A stretch of 64,000 nucleotides of DNA from Chryseobacterium oryctis. Its GTDB lineage: Bacteria > Bacteroidota > Bacteroidia > Flavobacteriales > Weeksellaceae. Made by a program: the position numbers and the translations under genes. Location of the stretch: assembly GCF_025971925.1 (NCBI RefSeq), contig NZ_JAPDHV010000002.1, forward strand, positions 1-64,000, read 5' to 3'. The notes beneath the pieces are model-generated. The model was not told the origin of the DNA. It did no database searches and worked only from the letters and a program-made list of their open reading frames with translations. Below, one piece after another: positions 36,713-46,700 of this stretch (positions are counted from its first letter, which is position 1; every line of letters begins with the position of its first letter).

Positions 36713-37471
36713 TTAGCCCACAGAATAACCTCCGTCAACTACCAAATTTGAACCTGTAATCCATTTTGAAGCATCTGATAAAAGGAAAACACACGCATTT
36801 GCCACATCTTCCGGCTCACCAATACCCAATGGATGTTGTTTGATGATTTCTTGGGAAGCCTCATCTCCTATATTTTCAAACATTTTTTCTAAAATTGGAG
36901 TATTTATCATAGCCGGGCTAATACTATTTACCCGAACGTTACTTTTTGCAAGTTCCATTGCAATAGAACGAACCCCTGAAATTACAGCCCCTTTACTTGC
37001 TGAATAAGCCAATTTACCTTTCTCTCCTACTATTCCGGCAACCGAAGCAATAAAAACAAAACTTGAAGTTTCGGTTTTATATTTTTTAAGAGATAAAATT
37101 TTAGCGATTTCGAATCCTGAAACAACATTTACCGCAAAAATATCATTAAACAACTGGGCAGAATGCTTTTTAAACGGCAGTGTTTTTTCAAGCCCTGCAC
37201 AATGAATAAACCCAGAAATTTTGCCCAAAATGGCAACTTTTTCTTCGATAAGGTTTTCAAGATTCTCACAGTTGGTAATATCTGCTATAATAGTTTCTAC
37301 TTTTGAAGCAGAATCTAATAACGACACTGTTTTTGCCAATTCCTGTTCGTTTCTTGCAATCAGAATTAAATCTGCACCATTTTTACTACATTCTACAGAA
37401 CAACTTCTCCCGATACCGGAAGAAGCGCCTGTAATAAGAATAGTTTTATTTTTTAATGAAAAAGAATTCAT
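36713..37471 (-). CDS. SDR ketoreductase (FabG-like) of the acyl-ACP module
   Basis: A 252-residue classical short-chain dehydrogenase. TGASSGIG near residue 14 is the NAD(P) loop, followed by the IHCAGLEKT segment in place of the usual NNAG. The Ser in FVFIASVAGIVGEKG and Tyr-x3-Lys in LAYSASKGAV are the catalytic residues, and the C-terminus has the usual WITGSNLVVDGGYSVG. It is the last gene of a three-gene unit after a KAS III and an acyl carrier protein, overlapping the ACP gene by one base. It would reduce the 3-ketoacyl-ACP from the synthase to a 3-hydroxyacyl-ACP. Role in an unrelated sugar reduction is less likely given the neighbours. Confidence 0.88.
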   Translation of the reverse strand: MNSFSLKNKTILITGASSGIGRSCSVECSKNGADLILIARNEQELAKTVSLLDSASKVETIIADITNCENLENLIEEKVAILGKISGFIHCAGLEKTLPFKKHSAQLFNDIFAVNVVSGFEIAKILSLKKYKTETSSFVFIASVAGIVGEKGKLAYSASKGAVISGVRSIAMELAKSNVRVNSISPAMINTPILEKMFENIGDEASQEIIKQHPLGIGEPEDVANACVFLLSDASKWITGSNLVVDGGYSVG

Positions 37472-37704
37472 TAGTCTTCAAAATTTTCAATTCCGATAAC
37501 ATTCATTAAATCAGAAATTGTTTCAATATCTTTAAAATGCTTGGTATCGATAGTTTTATTGAAGTTTTCATCCACAAAAGCTATTATAGACAGTAAACTT
37601 ACAGAATCGTAACTCTCTAAACCTTTCAAATTTGTATCTACCGTAAGAGTTTCATCCTCTTCTAATTCTTCTTGTAATTTTTCTAAAAAAACTGACTTCT
37701 TCAT
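37471..37704 (-). CDS. Acyl carrier protein
   Basis: A 77-residue acidic helical protein with the ACP fold. The expected phosphopantetheine attachment is Ser34 in ESYDSVSLLSIIAFVDENF, where the common DSL is DSV. TLTVDTNLKGL before and a C-terminal helix (IETISDLMNVIG) complete the domain. It is separate from the housekeeping fatty-acid ACP gene, which normally lies next to fabF. Between a KAS III gene and a ketoreductase gene and inside a polysaccharide locus, it probably carries a short acyl chain for glycan modification. Confidence 0.88.
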   Translation of the reverse strand: MKKSVFLEKLQEELEEDETLTVDTNLKGLESYDSVSLLSIIAFVDENFNKTIDTKHFKDIETISDLMNVIGIENFED

Positions 37705-37731
37705 ATGTCTTTTTTAATGATTTTTATAAAT

Positions 37732-38706
37732 TTAAATTTCTAATATTGTTGCTCCCCAAGAATATCCAACTCCAAAACCAGCCAATAAAACCTTATCCCC
37801 TTTCTTCACAATTCCTTTATCCATCATGTTTTTCAAAGCAATAGGTATGGTTGCTGAAACAGTATTTCCTGTAAATTCCATATCAATATAAAACTTTTCT
37901 ACGGGAATCTTTATTTTTTTTCTCAAATAATTCAGCATAAAAGAGTTTGCCTGATGGAAAACAAAATAATCAATATCATCCATTGTGCAATTATTCACTT
38001 CCAAAGTTTCCTTTACAAGCTTCGGAATATTCCCAATAGTAAAATTAAATATTTCAGGACCATCCATATAAAGATTTTCCGGATTAAACTCATTATTAGG
38101 ATTCAGCTCAAAATTTGTTTTGAAGGCTCCTTTTTTTACCATCAGATTTTCTGCTCCACTACCATCTGTCCCAAGACAGAACTGATAATCTTTTGATATT
38201 TCAGACTTTTCGACAATCGTAGAAGCTGATGCGTCTCCAAAAATACTGCGATTAGCCTTATCTTTCGGATTAATATGTTTGGTATAAGTTTCTGAAGTGA
38301 CCAATAGAATACTTTTGGCTATACCTGCAGAAATCAAACCTTTTGCAAAAGCCAATCCGTATACAAAACCTGAACATCCTAGATTAAAATCCATTGCGCC
38401 AATATTTTTTCTTAGCCCTAGCTTATCCTGTAAAATACACGCTGTAGTTGGCAAAAAATAGTCAGGACTTTGTGTACAAAAAAGTATGAAATCGATGTTA
38501 TTTTTGTCGTAATTCTCAAAAAGTTTTTCGGAAGACTTTATAGCAAGTTCTAAGACCGTTTCCGCATCAGAAGAGATATGTCTTTGGCTGATACCTACTT
38601 TTTCCTGAATCTTTTCAGAACTCCATTCGGGAAATTCTTTTTCCAAATCTTCATTGGTTAGAATATTTGGAGGTAAATAATATTCTATTTGGGAAACTTT
38701 TATCAT
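37732..38706 (-). CDS. 3-oxoacyl-ACP synthase III (KAS III, FabH-like)
   Basis: A 324-residue thiolase-fold enzyme that condenses an acyl-CoA starter with malonyl-ACP. The catalytic triad is intact and at the usual positions: Cys111 in MDFNLGCSGFVYGL, His251 in FVFHQANSFML, Asn281 in FTGNTVSATIP. ATG 38706 starts MIKVSQIEYYLPPNILTNED; an in-frame TTG at 38727 overlaps the -7 element and is rejected. It heads a unit with an ACP and a ketoreductase. The trio resembles the vioS/vioR genes known from Pseudomonas syringae flagellin glycosylation, where they are linked to a 3-hydroxybutyryl amino sugar; the same role here is inference. Confidence 0.92.
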   Translation of the reverse strand: MIKVSQIEYYLPPNILTNEDLEKEFPEWSSEKIQEKVGISQRHISSDAETVLELAIKSSEKLFENYDKNNIDFILFCTQSPDYFLPTTACILQDKLGLRKNIGAMDFNLGCSGFVYGLAFAKGLISAGIAKSILLVTSETYTKHINPKDKANRSIFGDASASTIVEKSEISKDYQFCLGTDGSGAENLMVKKGAFKTNFELNPNNEFNPENLYMDGPEIFNFTIGNIPKLVKETLEVNNCTMDDIDYFVFHQANSFMLNYLRKKIKIPVEKFYIDMEFTGNTVSATIPIALKNMMDKGIVKKGDKVLLAGFGVGYSWGATILEI

Positions 38707-38724
38707 TAAATTTTTTTTTCTTTG

Positions 38725-38732
38725 CAAAAGTA
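38725..38732 (-). promoter_or_regulatory. -7 element of the KAS III-ACP-SDR unit
   Basis: The minus strand reads TACTTTTG, an exact TAnnTTTG, with TTG upstream at a somewhat short distance. It predicts a transcript start near 38718 and a leader of about 12 bases before ATG 38706. Confidence 0.6.
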
Positions 38733-38749
38733 AAAAACAATTTACAATA

Positions 38750-39322
38750 ATGATGATTTTTATATTTAGAATTATATTAAAGATATATTCTACTTATCAT
38801 ACTTTTTTGAATAAAGCAAGCTTAGAGGTTGCAAAATATCAGGGAATGAAAGTAGGTAAGAACTTCTTTATGCCCGACAAAATTTATTTTGGCACCGAAC
38901 CTTATCTTATCGAAATAGGAGATGATGTGAATATTGCAGCAGGAGTAAGATTCGTAAATCATGGTGGTACGGCTTCCCTTCTTAAAAAACTCCCTGGATA
39001 CGAAGACGCAAGAATTGTTGGAAGAATAAAGATTGGGAACAACTGTATGATTGGTATAAACTCAGTCATTATGCAGGATGTTCAAATTGGAAATAATTGT
39101 ATCTTAGGTGCTAATTCTGTACTATCACAATCTATGCCCGATGGTACTGTTTTTGTTGGAAATCCTGCACAATTCCTTTGTACCATTGAAGACTATGGAG
39201 ATATCGTATTGAAAAACTCTCCTAAATACCCTAGGGAATTAGAAGCGGACAAAAAGAAGCTAGACAAATATTTGAAAGAAAACCTTCCTTATAAATTCAA
39301 AAAAGCAAGAAGGATTAAATAA
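38750..39322 (+). CDS. Left-handed beta-helix acyltransferase (WbbJ/Maa-like)
   Basis: A 190-residue hexapeptide-repeat acyltransferase. An N-terminal hydrophobic helix (MIFIFRIILKIYSTYHTF) may attach it to the membrane. IEIGDDVNIAAGVRFVNHGG supplies the catalytic-type His, and IGNNCMIGINSVI, VQIGNNCILGANSVLSQSMP and VFVGNPAQFLCTI form the later coils. The gene is divergent from KAS III with a gap of 43 bases, so it may be the enzyme that moves the acyl group made by the ACP module onto a sugar; acetyl transfer is the default assumption. Start could be ATG 38750 or 38753. Confidence 0.87.
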   Translation: MMIFIFRIILKIYSTYHTFLNKASLEVAKYQGMKVGKNFFMPDKIYFGTEPYLIEIGDDVNIAAGVRFVNHGGTASLLKKLPGYEDARIVGRIKIGNNCMIGINSVIMQDVQIGNNCILGANSVLSQSMPDGTVFVGNPAQFLCTIEDYGDIVLKNSPKYPRELEADKKKLDKYLKENLPYKFKKARRIK

Positions 39323-39336
39323 TACAAAATACACAA

Positions 39337-40470
39337 ATGGCTCAAAAAAAAATTCTATTTATATATTACCAGAATCTTAAACCTGGTGGTGTAGCAAAAG
39401 TTCTTACAAACCTAACTTCTGAGCTAGCAAAACAGGGATATAATATCGAAATACTTTTTTTGATGGCTCCACATCAGGATTTTTATTCTATAGATCCCAC
39501 CATAAAAAAACATTACATCGATTCTTTTTCAAATAAATATTCAAAATTTGCCACTCATCTCAAGAAGAAATACATCTCTATTCCGAAAGTTTATAATATC
39601 CATGCGTATTTCTATGATTTAGGCTCATATCAGGTTCTTAAAGAATGGATTAAAGAAAATCATCATAATTACGACACTATTGTTTCATGCTGGTACAAAC
39701 TTTCTGTAATGCTTTCGCTTGACAAAGTAATTAGTAAAAAAACGATTGCTTGGGAACATTCTTCTTTCAGAGTCGGAGGTATTGTTTATGACAAATTATT
39801 AAGAAAAAAATATAAAAATCTGAAGCACATTGTCTGCATCAATAAGCCATCTGTAAAGTATTATGAACACTTTAATACCACGTTCTTTATTCCCAATATT
39901 ATCGATAATATTTATGAAGACGTTAAATTTATTGAAAGTAATGAAAAAGAAAACATCATAAGTTTCGTTGGAAGATTAGATAAAACTAAAAATGCAATTG
40001 ACGTTGTAAAAATATTTAATGATACTAAAACATCTTCTGACTGGAAATTACAGATCATCGGAGATGGGCCAGAAAAGAATAACATTGCAGCTTACATTAA
40101 AGAAAACAAACTAGACGAAAGCGTTTTTTTACTTGGTATAAAAAGTCCTGAAGAAATTTCTGAACTACTGAAAAAATCAAAAATTTTCGCATTTACATCT
40201 TTGAGTGAAGCATTTGGGTTGGTACTATTAGAAGCAATGTTTTGTAGCAATGCCCTTATTGCCTACGATTGTGAATTTGGACCATCCGATATCATAAATG
40301 AAAACAATGGTTTTCTAATACCTGTTCACGACAAGCCATCTTTTGTCTCAAAACTACAATTGCTTACACAAAACGAAGAACATCTCAATGCACTTATGAA
40401 GTCATCTTATGAGGAATCACACAAATGGAAGAAAGAAAAAATAATACAGCAATGGAAAGAAATACTTTAA
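39337..40470 (+). CDS. Glycosyltransferase family 4
   Basis: A 377-residue GT-B enzyme. ILFIYYQNLKPGGVAKVLTN is the N-terminal glycine-rich loop, IISFVGRLDKTKNAIDVVKI and LQIIGDGPEKNNIAAYIKEN the donor domain, and FTSLSEAFGLVLLEAMFCSN the E-x7-E motif. YDCEFGPSDII follows, a pattern seen in N-acetylgalactosamine- or poly-glycerol-type transferases of group 1, but too general to fix the donor. It starts 14 bases after the LbH acyltransferase and overlaps the next GT2 gene. Confidence 0.91.
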   Translation: MAQKKILFIYYQNLKPGGVAKVLTNLTSELAKQGYNIEILFLMAPHQDFYSIDPTIKKHYIDSFSNKYSKFATHLKKKYISIPKVYNIHAYFYDLGSYQVLKEWIKENHHNYDTIVSCWYKLSVMLSLDKVISKKTIAWEHSSFRVGGIVYDKLLRKKYKNLKHIVCINKPSVKYYEHFNTTFFIPNIIDNIYEDVKFIESNEKENIISFVGRLDKTKNAIDVVKIFNDTKTSSDWKLQIIGDGPEKNNIAAYIKENKLDESVFLLGIKSPEEISELLKKSKIFAFTSLSEAFGLVLLEAMFCSNALIAYDCEFGPSDIINENNGFLIPVHDKPSFVSKLQLLTQNEEHLNALMKSSYEESHKWKKEKIIQQWKEIL

Positions 40471-41414
40471 TATCCGTTATTATTCCTGTTTACAATGCTG
40501 CAAACACTTTGCATAAATGTGTTGATTCTGTTTTGGCACAAACATATCCGGAATTTGAATTACTTCTAATTAATGATGGTTCACCAGATAATTCTTTAGA
40601 AATAATGAATTTTTATGCTGAAAAAGACACAAGAGTAAAAGTCATTGATAAAGCAAAAAACAGCGGAGTAAGCGATACAAGAAACATTGGTATTTCTCAC
40701 GCTAAAGGACAGGCAATCTGCTTTATAGATTCCGATGACTGGGTAGAAAAAAACTATCTTCAAGTTTTTATTGATAATTACCAATCTTCTGATACATTGC
40801 TGATTCAAAATCTTATTCGAGGCAAGCCTAGAGAATTATACTACAAAACTTATCAGTTAAAAAATGACTTTTCAGAATTATTCATTAAAAATAATCTGCT
40901 GTATTATGGTGCTCCTTATGTAAAGTTTTATGATAGGGAAATTATTATAAAAAACAGTATTACCTTCAATAAAGATATCAGCTATGGTGAAGATCTGATG
41001 TTTTTCCTTGAATATATAAAACAAATTAAAGCCATAAAAATCATTGACGCTGCACTCTACCATTATGAATATACAGAAAACTCTTTAAGTAGAGTACAGC
41101 ATTCATTCAACACACTGTTCACATTACACTCTGCTATAAAGAATTTTATTGCCTTCAAAAAACCCAACGAAAAAGCAATAAAAAAATACCTTTATCAGGT
41201 TGACTGGGATATTGTTGAGGCAAGTATAGATCAGGGAATTATCGGAAAGAAATTAAACAAAGAAGAAACATACAAATCTCTGCATACGTTAACATTAACA
41301 TTAGACAACAACCATTATTTATACTCCAGTTATTATCGAAAAGTTTTATTTTTGCTTCTTAAAGCCAGACAATTTCATTTATTACTAAAACTTAAAAGAA
41401 GTTTAACTAAATAA
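40452..41414 (+). CDS. Glycosyltransferase family 2
   Basis: From ATG 40452 a 320-residue GT2 enzyme. LISVIIPVYNAANTLHKCVD, LINDGSPDNSLEIM, NSGVSDTRNIGISHA and AICFIDSDDWVEKNYLQVFI (metal site) form the core, followed by SYGEDLMFFLEYIKQI with the GED acceptor motif and YHYEYTENSLSR. An ATG at 40425 in frame would overlap the previous gene by 46 bases and add unneeded residues, so 40452 is chosen (19-base overlap). The sugar is unknown. Confidence 0.91.
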   Translation: MERNTLISVIIPVYNAANTLHKCVDSVLAQTYPEFELLLINDGSPDNSLEIMNFYAEKDTRVKVIDKAKNSGVSDTRNIGISHAKGQAICFIDSDDWVEKNYLQVFIDNYQSSDTLLIQNLIRGKPRELYYKTYQLKNDFSELFIKNNLLYYGAPYVKFYDREIIIKNSITFNKDISYGEDLMFFLEYIKQIKAIKIIDAALYHYEYTENSLSRVQHSFNTLFTLHSAIKNFIAFKKPNEKAIKKYLYQVDWDIVEASIDQGIIGKKLNKEETYKSLHTLTLTLDNNHYLYSSYYRKVLFLLLKARQFHLLLKLKRSLTK

Positions 41415-41428
41415 CACACACTATCGTT

Positions 41429-42577
41429 TTGAAGAAAAAAATATTGATTAGAATTGGTTCCCTACGTCATGGCGGCGCAGAAAAGGCCTTGATTAATTTT
41501 TTAAAAAACATCCCATCTGATAAATATGAAATCGACTTACTAATCAATTTATATTCAGGGCAATATATCAAAGAGGTTCCCTCATGGGTTAATTTACATT
41601 ATTTGCTTAAAGGCGAAATGATTACCACAAACAGGCCTCATGAAATTCCGGTGAAAGCCTTTCGTGTACTTTACCAGAAAATGTTTTCAAAATTCCCGGG
41701 CCTTTTGTACAAATATATCCTGAAAAATAAAAAATATGATATAGAAATAGGTGCTATTCATGGGATGTATAATGATATTCTGACAAGCCCGATAAAGGAT
41801 TCAAAAAAAATAATTTGGATACAAAACGATATTTTTAGTTTAAAAGAATACACCCCCAAAGTTATTAGAGAATTTTTTAAGTTTGATAAAATATTAGTCA
41901 TTTCCAATAAGTTGGAAGAAGAAATGCTAAAGTTTGCTAAAAATGAAAACGAAAAGCAATCAATCATCAAAATTTTCAATCCAATTGATAAAAATGACAC
42001 TTTAGAAAAAGCCAATACTCCTATTAATGATATGCCTTTCACTGATAGTAAGCATCCCACTTTTGTGTCTGTAGGAACGGTATATCCACAAAAAGGTTAT
42101 GACAGGCTTTTACACGTTCACAAAAGATTATTAGATGAAGGATTTCAGCATAACCTTTTAATCATCGGAGATGGGTATGACCTTGAAAATATTCAAAATT
42201 TACTGAATAGCTTAAACCTTCAGAAAACAGCAAAAATGTTGGGCTATAAAAGCAATCCTTATCCTTATCTGGACAAAGCTGATTTTTACGTAATGTCTTC
42301 CAGACATGAAGGATACCCTACAATCATTGCTGAAGCACTTATTTTAAAGAAGCCTATTTCTGCAACTGATATTTCAGGCATTAAAGACCTTTTACAGAAT
42401 GGTAAATTAGGAATTATCACTCCAAATTCCGAAGATGGCATTTACGAAGGGATGAAAAAATTCCTTACTGACAAAACCCTTTCAGACCATTATAAAAACG
42501 AAATAGAAAATACGGAATTGCCTTTTGTTTTAGAAAAGTCTGTTCAGTATCTTCAACAAATAATTGATGAAGTATAA
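41429..42577 (+). CDS. Glycosyltransferase family 4
   Basis: A 382-residue GT-B enzyme beginning at TTG 41429. IRIGSLRHGGAEKALINFLK, TFVSVGTVYPQKGYDRLLHV, LLIIGDGYDLENIQNLLNSL, KMLGYKSNPYPYLDKADFYV and SSRHEGYPTIIAEALILKKP (E-x7-E) are the group-1 landmarks. Its spacing and motifs match those of 35556, so the two are likely paralogues. The TTG is the only start that gives the family N-terminus. It lies 14 bases after the GT2 gene and 14 bases before the acyltransferase. Confidence 0.91.
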   Translation: MKKKILIRIGSLRHGGAEKALINFLKNIPSDKYEIDLLINLYSGQYIKEVPSWVNLHYLLKGEMITTNRPHEIPVKAFRVLYQKMFSKFPGLLYKYILKNKKYDIEIGAIHGMYNDILTSPIKDSKKIIWIQNDIFSLKEYTPKVIREFFKFDKILVISNKLEEEMLKFAKNENEKQSIIKIFNPIDKNDTLEKANTPINDMPFTDSKHPTFVSVGTVYPQKGYDRLLHVHKRLLDEGFQHNLLIIGDGYDLENIQNLLNSLNLQKTAKMLGYKSNPYPYLDKADFYVMSSRHEGYPTIIAEALILKKPISATDISGIKDLLQNGKLGIITPNSEDGIYEGMKKFLTDKTLSDHYKNEIENTELPFVLEKSVQYLQQIIDEV

Positions 42578-42591
42578 ACATCTCTGCAATC

Positions 42592-43146
42592 ATGCCTAAC
42601 TACTCTATCATACAAAAAGATTTTTACAGAGAAAGCGGAAAATGGCTTTCAACATTTGAAATTTGGAAAAAATGCCTAAATCCGAATCTGCATTTTATTT
42701 ATATATTCAGGAAAGCTCAAAAATATAGAAAAACATCTGTTTTAAATGTTTTCTGGAAATTTGTTTTAAGACATTATCAAATAAAATACGGTTATCAAAT
42801 TTATCCCGAAACAGAAATAGGAGAAGGCTTTTACTTAGGACATTGGGGAAGTTTAGTTATTAATCCTAAAGCTAAAATTGGCAAGAATTGCAATATTGCG
42901 CAAGGGGTAACTATTGGTCAGCAAAATCGTGGAAAAAATCAAGGATTTCCCATCATTGAAGATGAAGTATGGATAGGAACAAACGCTGTAATTGTTGGCG
43001 GAATCTCCATTGGAACCAATTCATTAATTGCCCCTAATTCTTATGTAAATTTTGATGTTCCTGCCAATTCCATCGTTGTCGGAAACCCTGCCAAAGTTTA
43101 CCCAAGCAACAATGCAACAGATGGTTACATCAATAATAAGATTTAA
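42592..43146 (+). CDS. Serine acetyltransferase-like LbH acyltransferase
   Basis: A 184-residue protein of the CysE/WcaB group. An N-terminal helical part (DFYRESGKWLSTFEIWKKCL) precedes hexapeptide coils: IYPETEIGEGFYLGHWGSLV (the catalytic-type His in GHWGS), KIGKNCNIAQGVTIGQQNRG, DEVWIGTNAVIVGG and ISIGTNSLIAPNSYVN, ending SIVVGNPAKVYP. In polysaccharide loci such proteins O-acetylate a sugar rather than serine. It is the last gene of the plus-strand locus. No terminator hairpin was seen in the 68 bases before the convergent HxlR gene. Confidence 0.88.
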   Translation: MPNYSIIQKDFYRESGKWLSTFEIWKKCLNPNLHFIYIFRKAQKYRKTSVLNVFWKFVLRHYQIKYGYQIYPETEIGEGFYLGHWGSLVINPKAKIGKNCNIAQGVTIGQQNRGKNQGFPIIEDEVWIGTNAVIVGGISIGTNSLIAPNSYVNFDVPANSIVVGNPAKVYPSNNATDGYINNKI

Positions 43147-43214
43147 CACCTTATATGTTATAAAAAAGGATTTTGAGAAGAATTTTTAGATACAACTACT
43201 TTAATTCAAATATG

Positions 43215-43541
43215 CTAAAAATTTTTATTCATCATAACTCCTTCCAATTGCTCAAAAACAGGAACAAGTGATTTGCCCTTTTCCGTGAGATGATATTCGA
43301 TGTGTAAAGGCTTTTTATTAATTACTACCCTTTCCAATATCTCTAATTCTTCCAATTCTTTTAATGCTACTGCTAATGATTGCTTATTAGAACCCTCTAT
43401 TTGACGTAGTAGATGATTAAAGCGTAAAGAAGATTTAATAGACAGTCGAAATATTTCAGGTTTTAATTTTCCTGAAAGAAACTTTAAAAGTTTTTGTACA
43501 GGGCAAATTACCGAATCATCATTTATGTTATTACTAGTCAT
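43215..43541 (-). CDS. HxlR family winged-helix transcriptional regulator
   Basis: A 108-residue DNA-binding protein. ICPVQKLLKFLSGKLKPEIF is the HxlR start with its conserved cysteine, then LRFNHLLRQIEGSNKQSLAV and ALKELEELEILERVVINKKP form the winged helix, and IEYHLTEKGKSLVPVFEQLE the wing and dimer helix. It converges with the end of the polysaccharide locus and is divergent from the T9SS protein gene at 43783. HxlR proteins often sense oxidants or aldehydes via the cysteine. Its target could be the divergent gene; this is only positional. Confidence 0.9.
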   Translation of the reverse strand: MTSNNINDDSVICPVQKLLKFLSGKLKPEIFRLSIKSSLRFNHLLRQIEGSNKQSLAVALKELEELEILERVVINKKPLHIEYHLTEKGKSLVPVFEQLEGVMMNKNF

Positions 43542-43555
43542 ATTTTTTTGACTTA

Positions 43556-43586
43556 TTTGTTTGTGTTAAAAAAAAAAATAAATTTG
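43556..43586 (+). promoter_or_regulatory. Promoter with -33 and -7 elements upstream of the large T9SS protein
   Basis: TTTG (43556-43559), 19 bases, then TAAATTTG (43579-43586): a full Bacteroidota promoter. The ATG of the next gene is at 43783, so the leader would be nearly 190 bases. The rest of this leader shows no ORF or clear structure. It overlaps the upstream region of the divergent HxlR gene. Confidence 0.5.
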
Positions 43587-43782
43587 GTCTAAAGAATTAA
43601 TATCTCGTCTATTCTTCCACACAAATCTAATTAAAAATATATTAATAAAAACAACCGAATTATTCATCATAAAAACACTCTAAAAACCTAATCACATTTA
43701 ACATATAAAAGTAATTTTTTAATGCATTCTAGTACTTTATTTTAAAAACATTTAATAAAAAAACACTTTAATTTTAACGCGT

Positions 43783-46700
43783 ATGAAAAAAAAATCGATT
43801 TTGAAGATTTTTACTGCAATGCTCTGTGTTGCATCTGTTCATGCTACCTCTAGGACACTCATTGTCCATGATTATGGAGGAAAAGCATTGAAAACCAGTA
43901 CGGATTTTTTTTTACCCCCGTACACCTATGATCTCGACCCAAGTTTTGTTGTTCAGCAAAACGTCAACGAAAAAGGTTTGGTAATTCTAAAAGGAAACTT
44001 TTTCAAGCCAAATACTTCCGGAGATGTAAAGGTAACCGTAAAATACAAAAATGCCCAAAACAATTGGGTTTCTGTATGGTGCAAAACCTTTGCAGGAAAT
44101 TATGAATACAATGAAGATCTTACTGCCAATTTTGAGCTTCCTGAATCTGCTTTAAACTCCTATTCTATCAAAGTAGAATTAAGTTCTGACTCAGACATTA
44201 CAAACTGGTCGTCAATCACATGGGATAAGACAGTAAAACATTACAAAAAAGCAGATTACACCTATGCAAACTGTGATTTGGATGAAAACCAGTATACTAT
44301 TCTATTCACCCCTAAAAAAGACGGAACAGTTTTATATAACTCAAACGGAACAGTTTCTGGGGTAAAAGATAGGGTAACATCTCAGCATTTGTCAAAAAAA
44401 CTTGATGATATTGTTTTATCTTTTCAGGGTAATGCGACTTTAGATAATTCTAATGCTAATTCACCGATTATTAACATCACAAACCCTAATAATCTTACTA
44501 CAATAGCCAGTTCCCAGAAATATATTTACCAAGGTAGTGATACAAGCCCGTTCGAGTTCTCTTATCATGATCCAGTTTATATGTTTGCCGGAAAGTTTTC
44601 AAATGAAAGTTTCTTTATCAATTTCAGCAATTGGTTTTTACCTCCTGAAGAAGGAGGAGAGCCTTGGGGTAGAGGTTATTTAGATTTTACAAACCCTAAT
44701 GCTCTTCTTAATAGATATTATAATCTATATAATTATATTAATGAAAAATTGGGTGATGTTTTTGCAAGTCAACAACCAGTTGTAATTGTTATAAGTAAGA
44801 TTACTGGGCTAAGGGTTTATAAAGGCAATGGACAATATGTTTCTCTTACTGCTACAAGTAATTACAATTCAACCAATGATTTCGGATACCCTCCTTTATA
44901 TGACAAACATAGAGGTCCAGGATCTGAAAATTTTTCATTAAGTAATACATCTCAAGCTTCATTATATGGGGTTGGTGCTATTAGAAATACAAAAGTAATC
45001 AATAGCTGGAACGGCCCTTCAAGACCTTTAATGGATATTGAAAATGAAATCAATAAATTTATAAAATATGTAGGGCTTTTCGGTAATCCAATCACTGAAG
45101 AGTGCCCAATCACTTGTTTTACAGTAAATACAGGTGCTGAATCAGATTATGTTGACTGGACAAAAGCACCAAACAGTTATATATTTACAGGAAAAGACAA
45201 AAATGGAAATGATGTTGACGGTCTGTATATCCCTGTAAAAAAAGCTTATGAAATGTGGGATAAAGGAGGTGAATTCATGAAAGATGAAAATCAGAATTAT
45301 ACACCTATTCCATCAGGAGTTGCTAGTGCAGGATTATACTGGGAAGATGAAGTAGGTTTAATAAAATCTGTTTCATTAGAGGGTACGGGAGAAAATGCTA
45401 AAATCAAGGTACTAGTTAACAAACTTAAAGAAGGAAATGCTGTGGTGTCCTATAAAGTAGACAATCAAATTTATTGGACATGGCATGTTTGGGCAACAGA
45501 CGATCCAACAGACGGAAGCACTTATCACCAAGGTTTTGAAAAAGACAAAAACGGAAATCTTGTTACAGACTGGAAATGGATGGATAGAAACTTAGGTGCA
45601 ACCAATGCAAAACTTACAGGTCATGACTGGGATAAAACTAAAGGTCTTCAATACCAATGGGGTAGAAAAGATCCTTTCCCTGTATTTAAAATAGAAGGTG
45701 AGGCTGGAAAGTTTAGCCCCGGTATTGCTCAACAGAATCCTATTCCTGTTAAATTCAGAGGAAACATTCAGCCTTTAGATGCCAATGGAAATAACAACAA
45801 TACAGGTTTTGACTCTCCAAATGGAAATATCAGATATTCCATTAAAAACCCTATCAATTATATTATTCCACCGGTCTATATCTATAAAATAGGAGAAACC
45901 GTTAATAACAACGGAGAAAACTATGCTATTCAAGGCCCTGCAACAACCGACTGGGACAAAAAAGAATATACTACATGGTTCTCTAAAAGTAAGTTTAAAA
46001 ACTTTGATGCTAATAACTATTATAACAATGTTGCCTGGGATTTATGGGGAGACACTAGAGGTGGAAAATGGAGTCATATTAACACTAGTGATGCCACCGT
46101 TTCAGAAGAAAGTAAACGTTACAGTATGAAATCTCCTTATGATCCTTGTCCTTGCGGATGGAGAGTTCCATCTTTCTATTCTAGTGTAGGTCCTGAAAAT
46201 CAAGCTAGTCCTTGGGGCAAAGCTGGGAAAAATGCGATGTCAAACATTACGCCAGACTCTCAAAATACAGATTATCCAGGAATTAAAGTTCTCCCAAGTT
46301 ACGGTTTTGATTTTAGTGGAGTTACTGACAGAAATTTAGGCGTAATTCCTATTAATGGTAATTATGAATACTATCCTCAACCAATGACTTTAAAAAATGG
46401 CACAGGAGTCAACAGAGACAGTAACAAGCTATTCTTAGGAATGGGTACAAGCACAAAAGGGCCAGAAGCTCTGCTTCAGGATCAAATCACAGATGGAGCA
46501 TTACACAGTTCTACATTCTTCACACATGGTGCACCAACAGAAGTTGGAGCAAGAGGTTTAGTTTATGTTTCCGATGCGGGAAATGTTCCTAATCACTCGA
46601 CACTAGGATGGCATTTCTTAGCCCACAATCGTATAGCAGATCCAAATACATACGAATCGAGAGGAGTACGTTGTATCAAAGATCCAAACAACGCTTATAT

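Noticed and set aside
38707..38727. TTG start for KAS III at 38727
   Set aside because: The TTG lies inside the -7 element TACTTTTG; ATG 38706 gives the normal KAS III length and puts Cys at 111.
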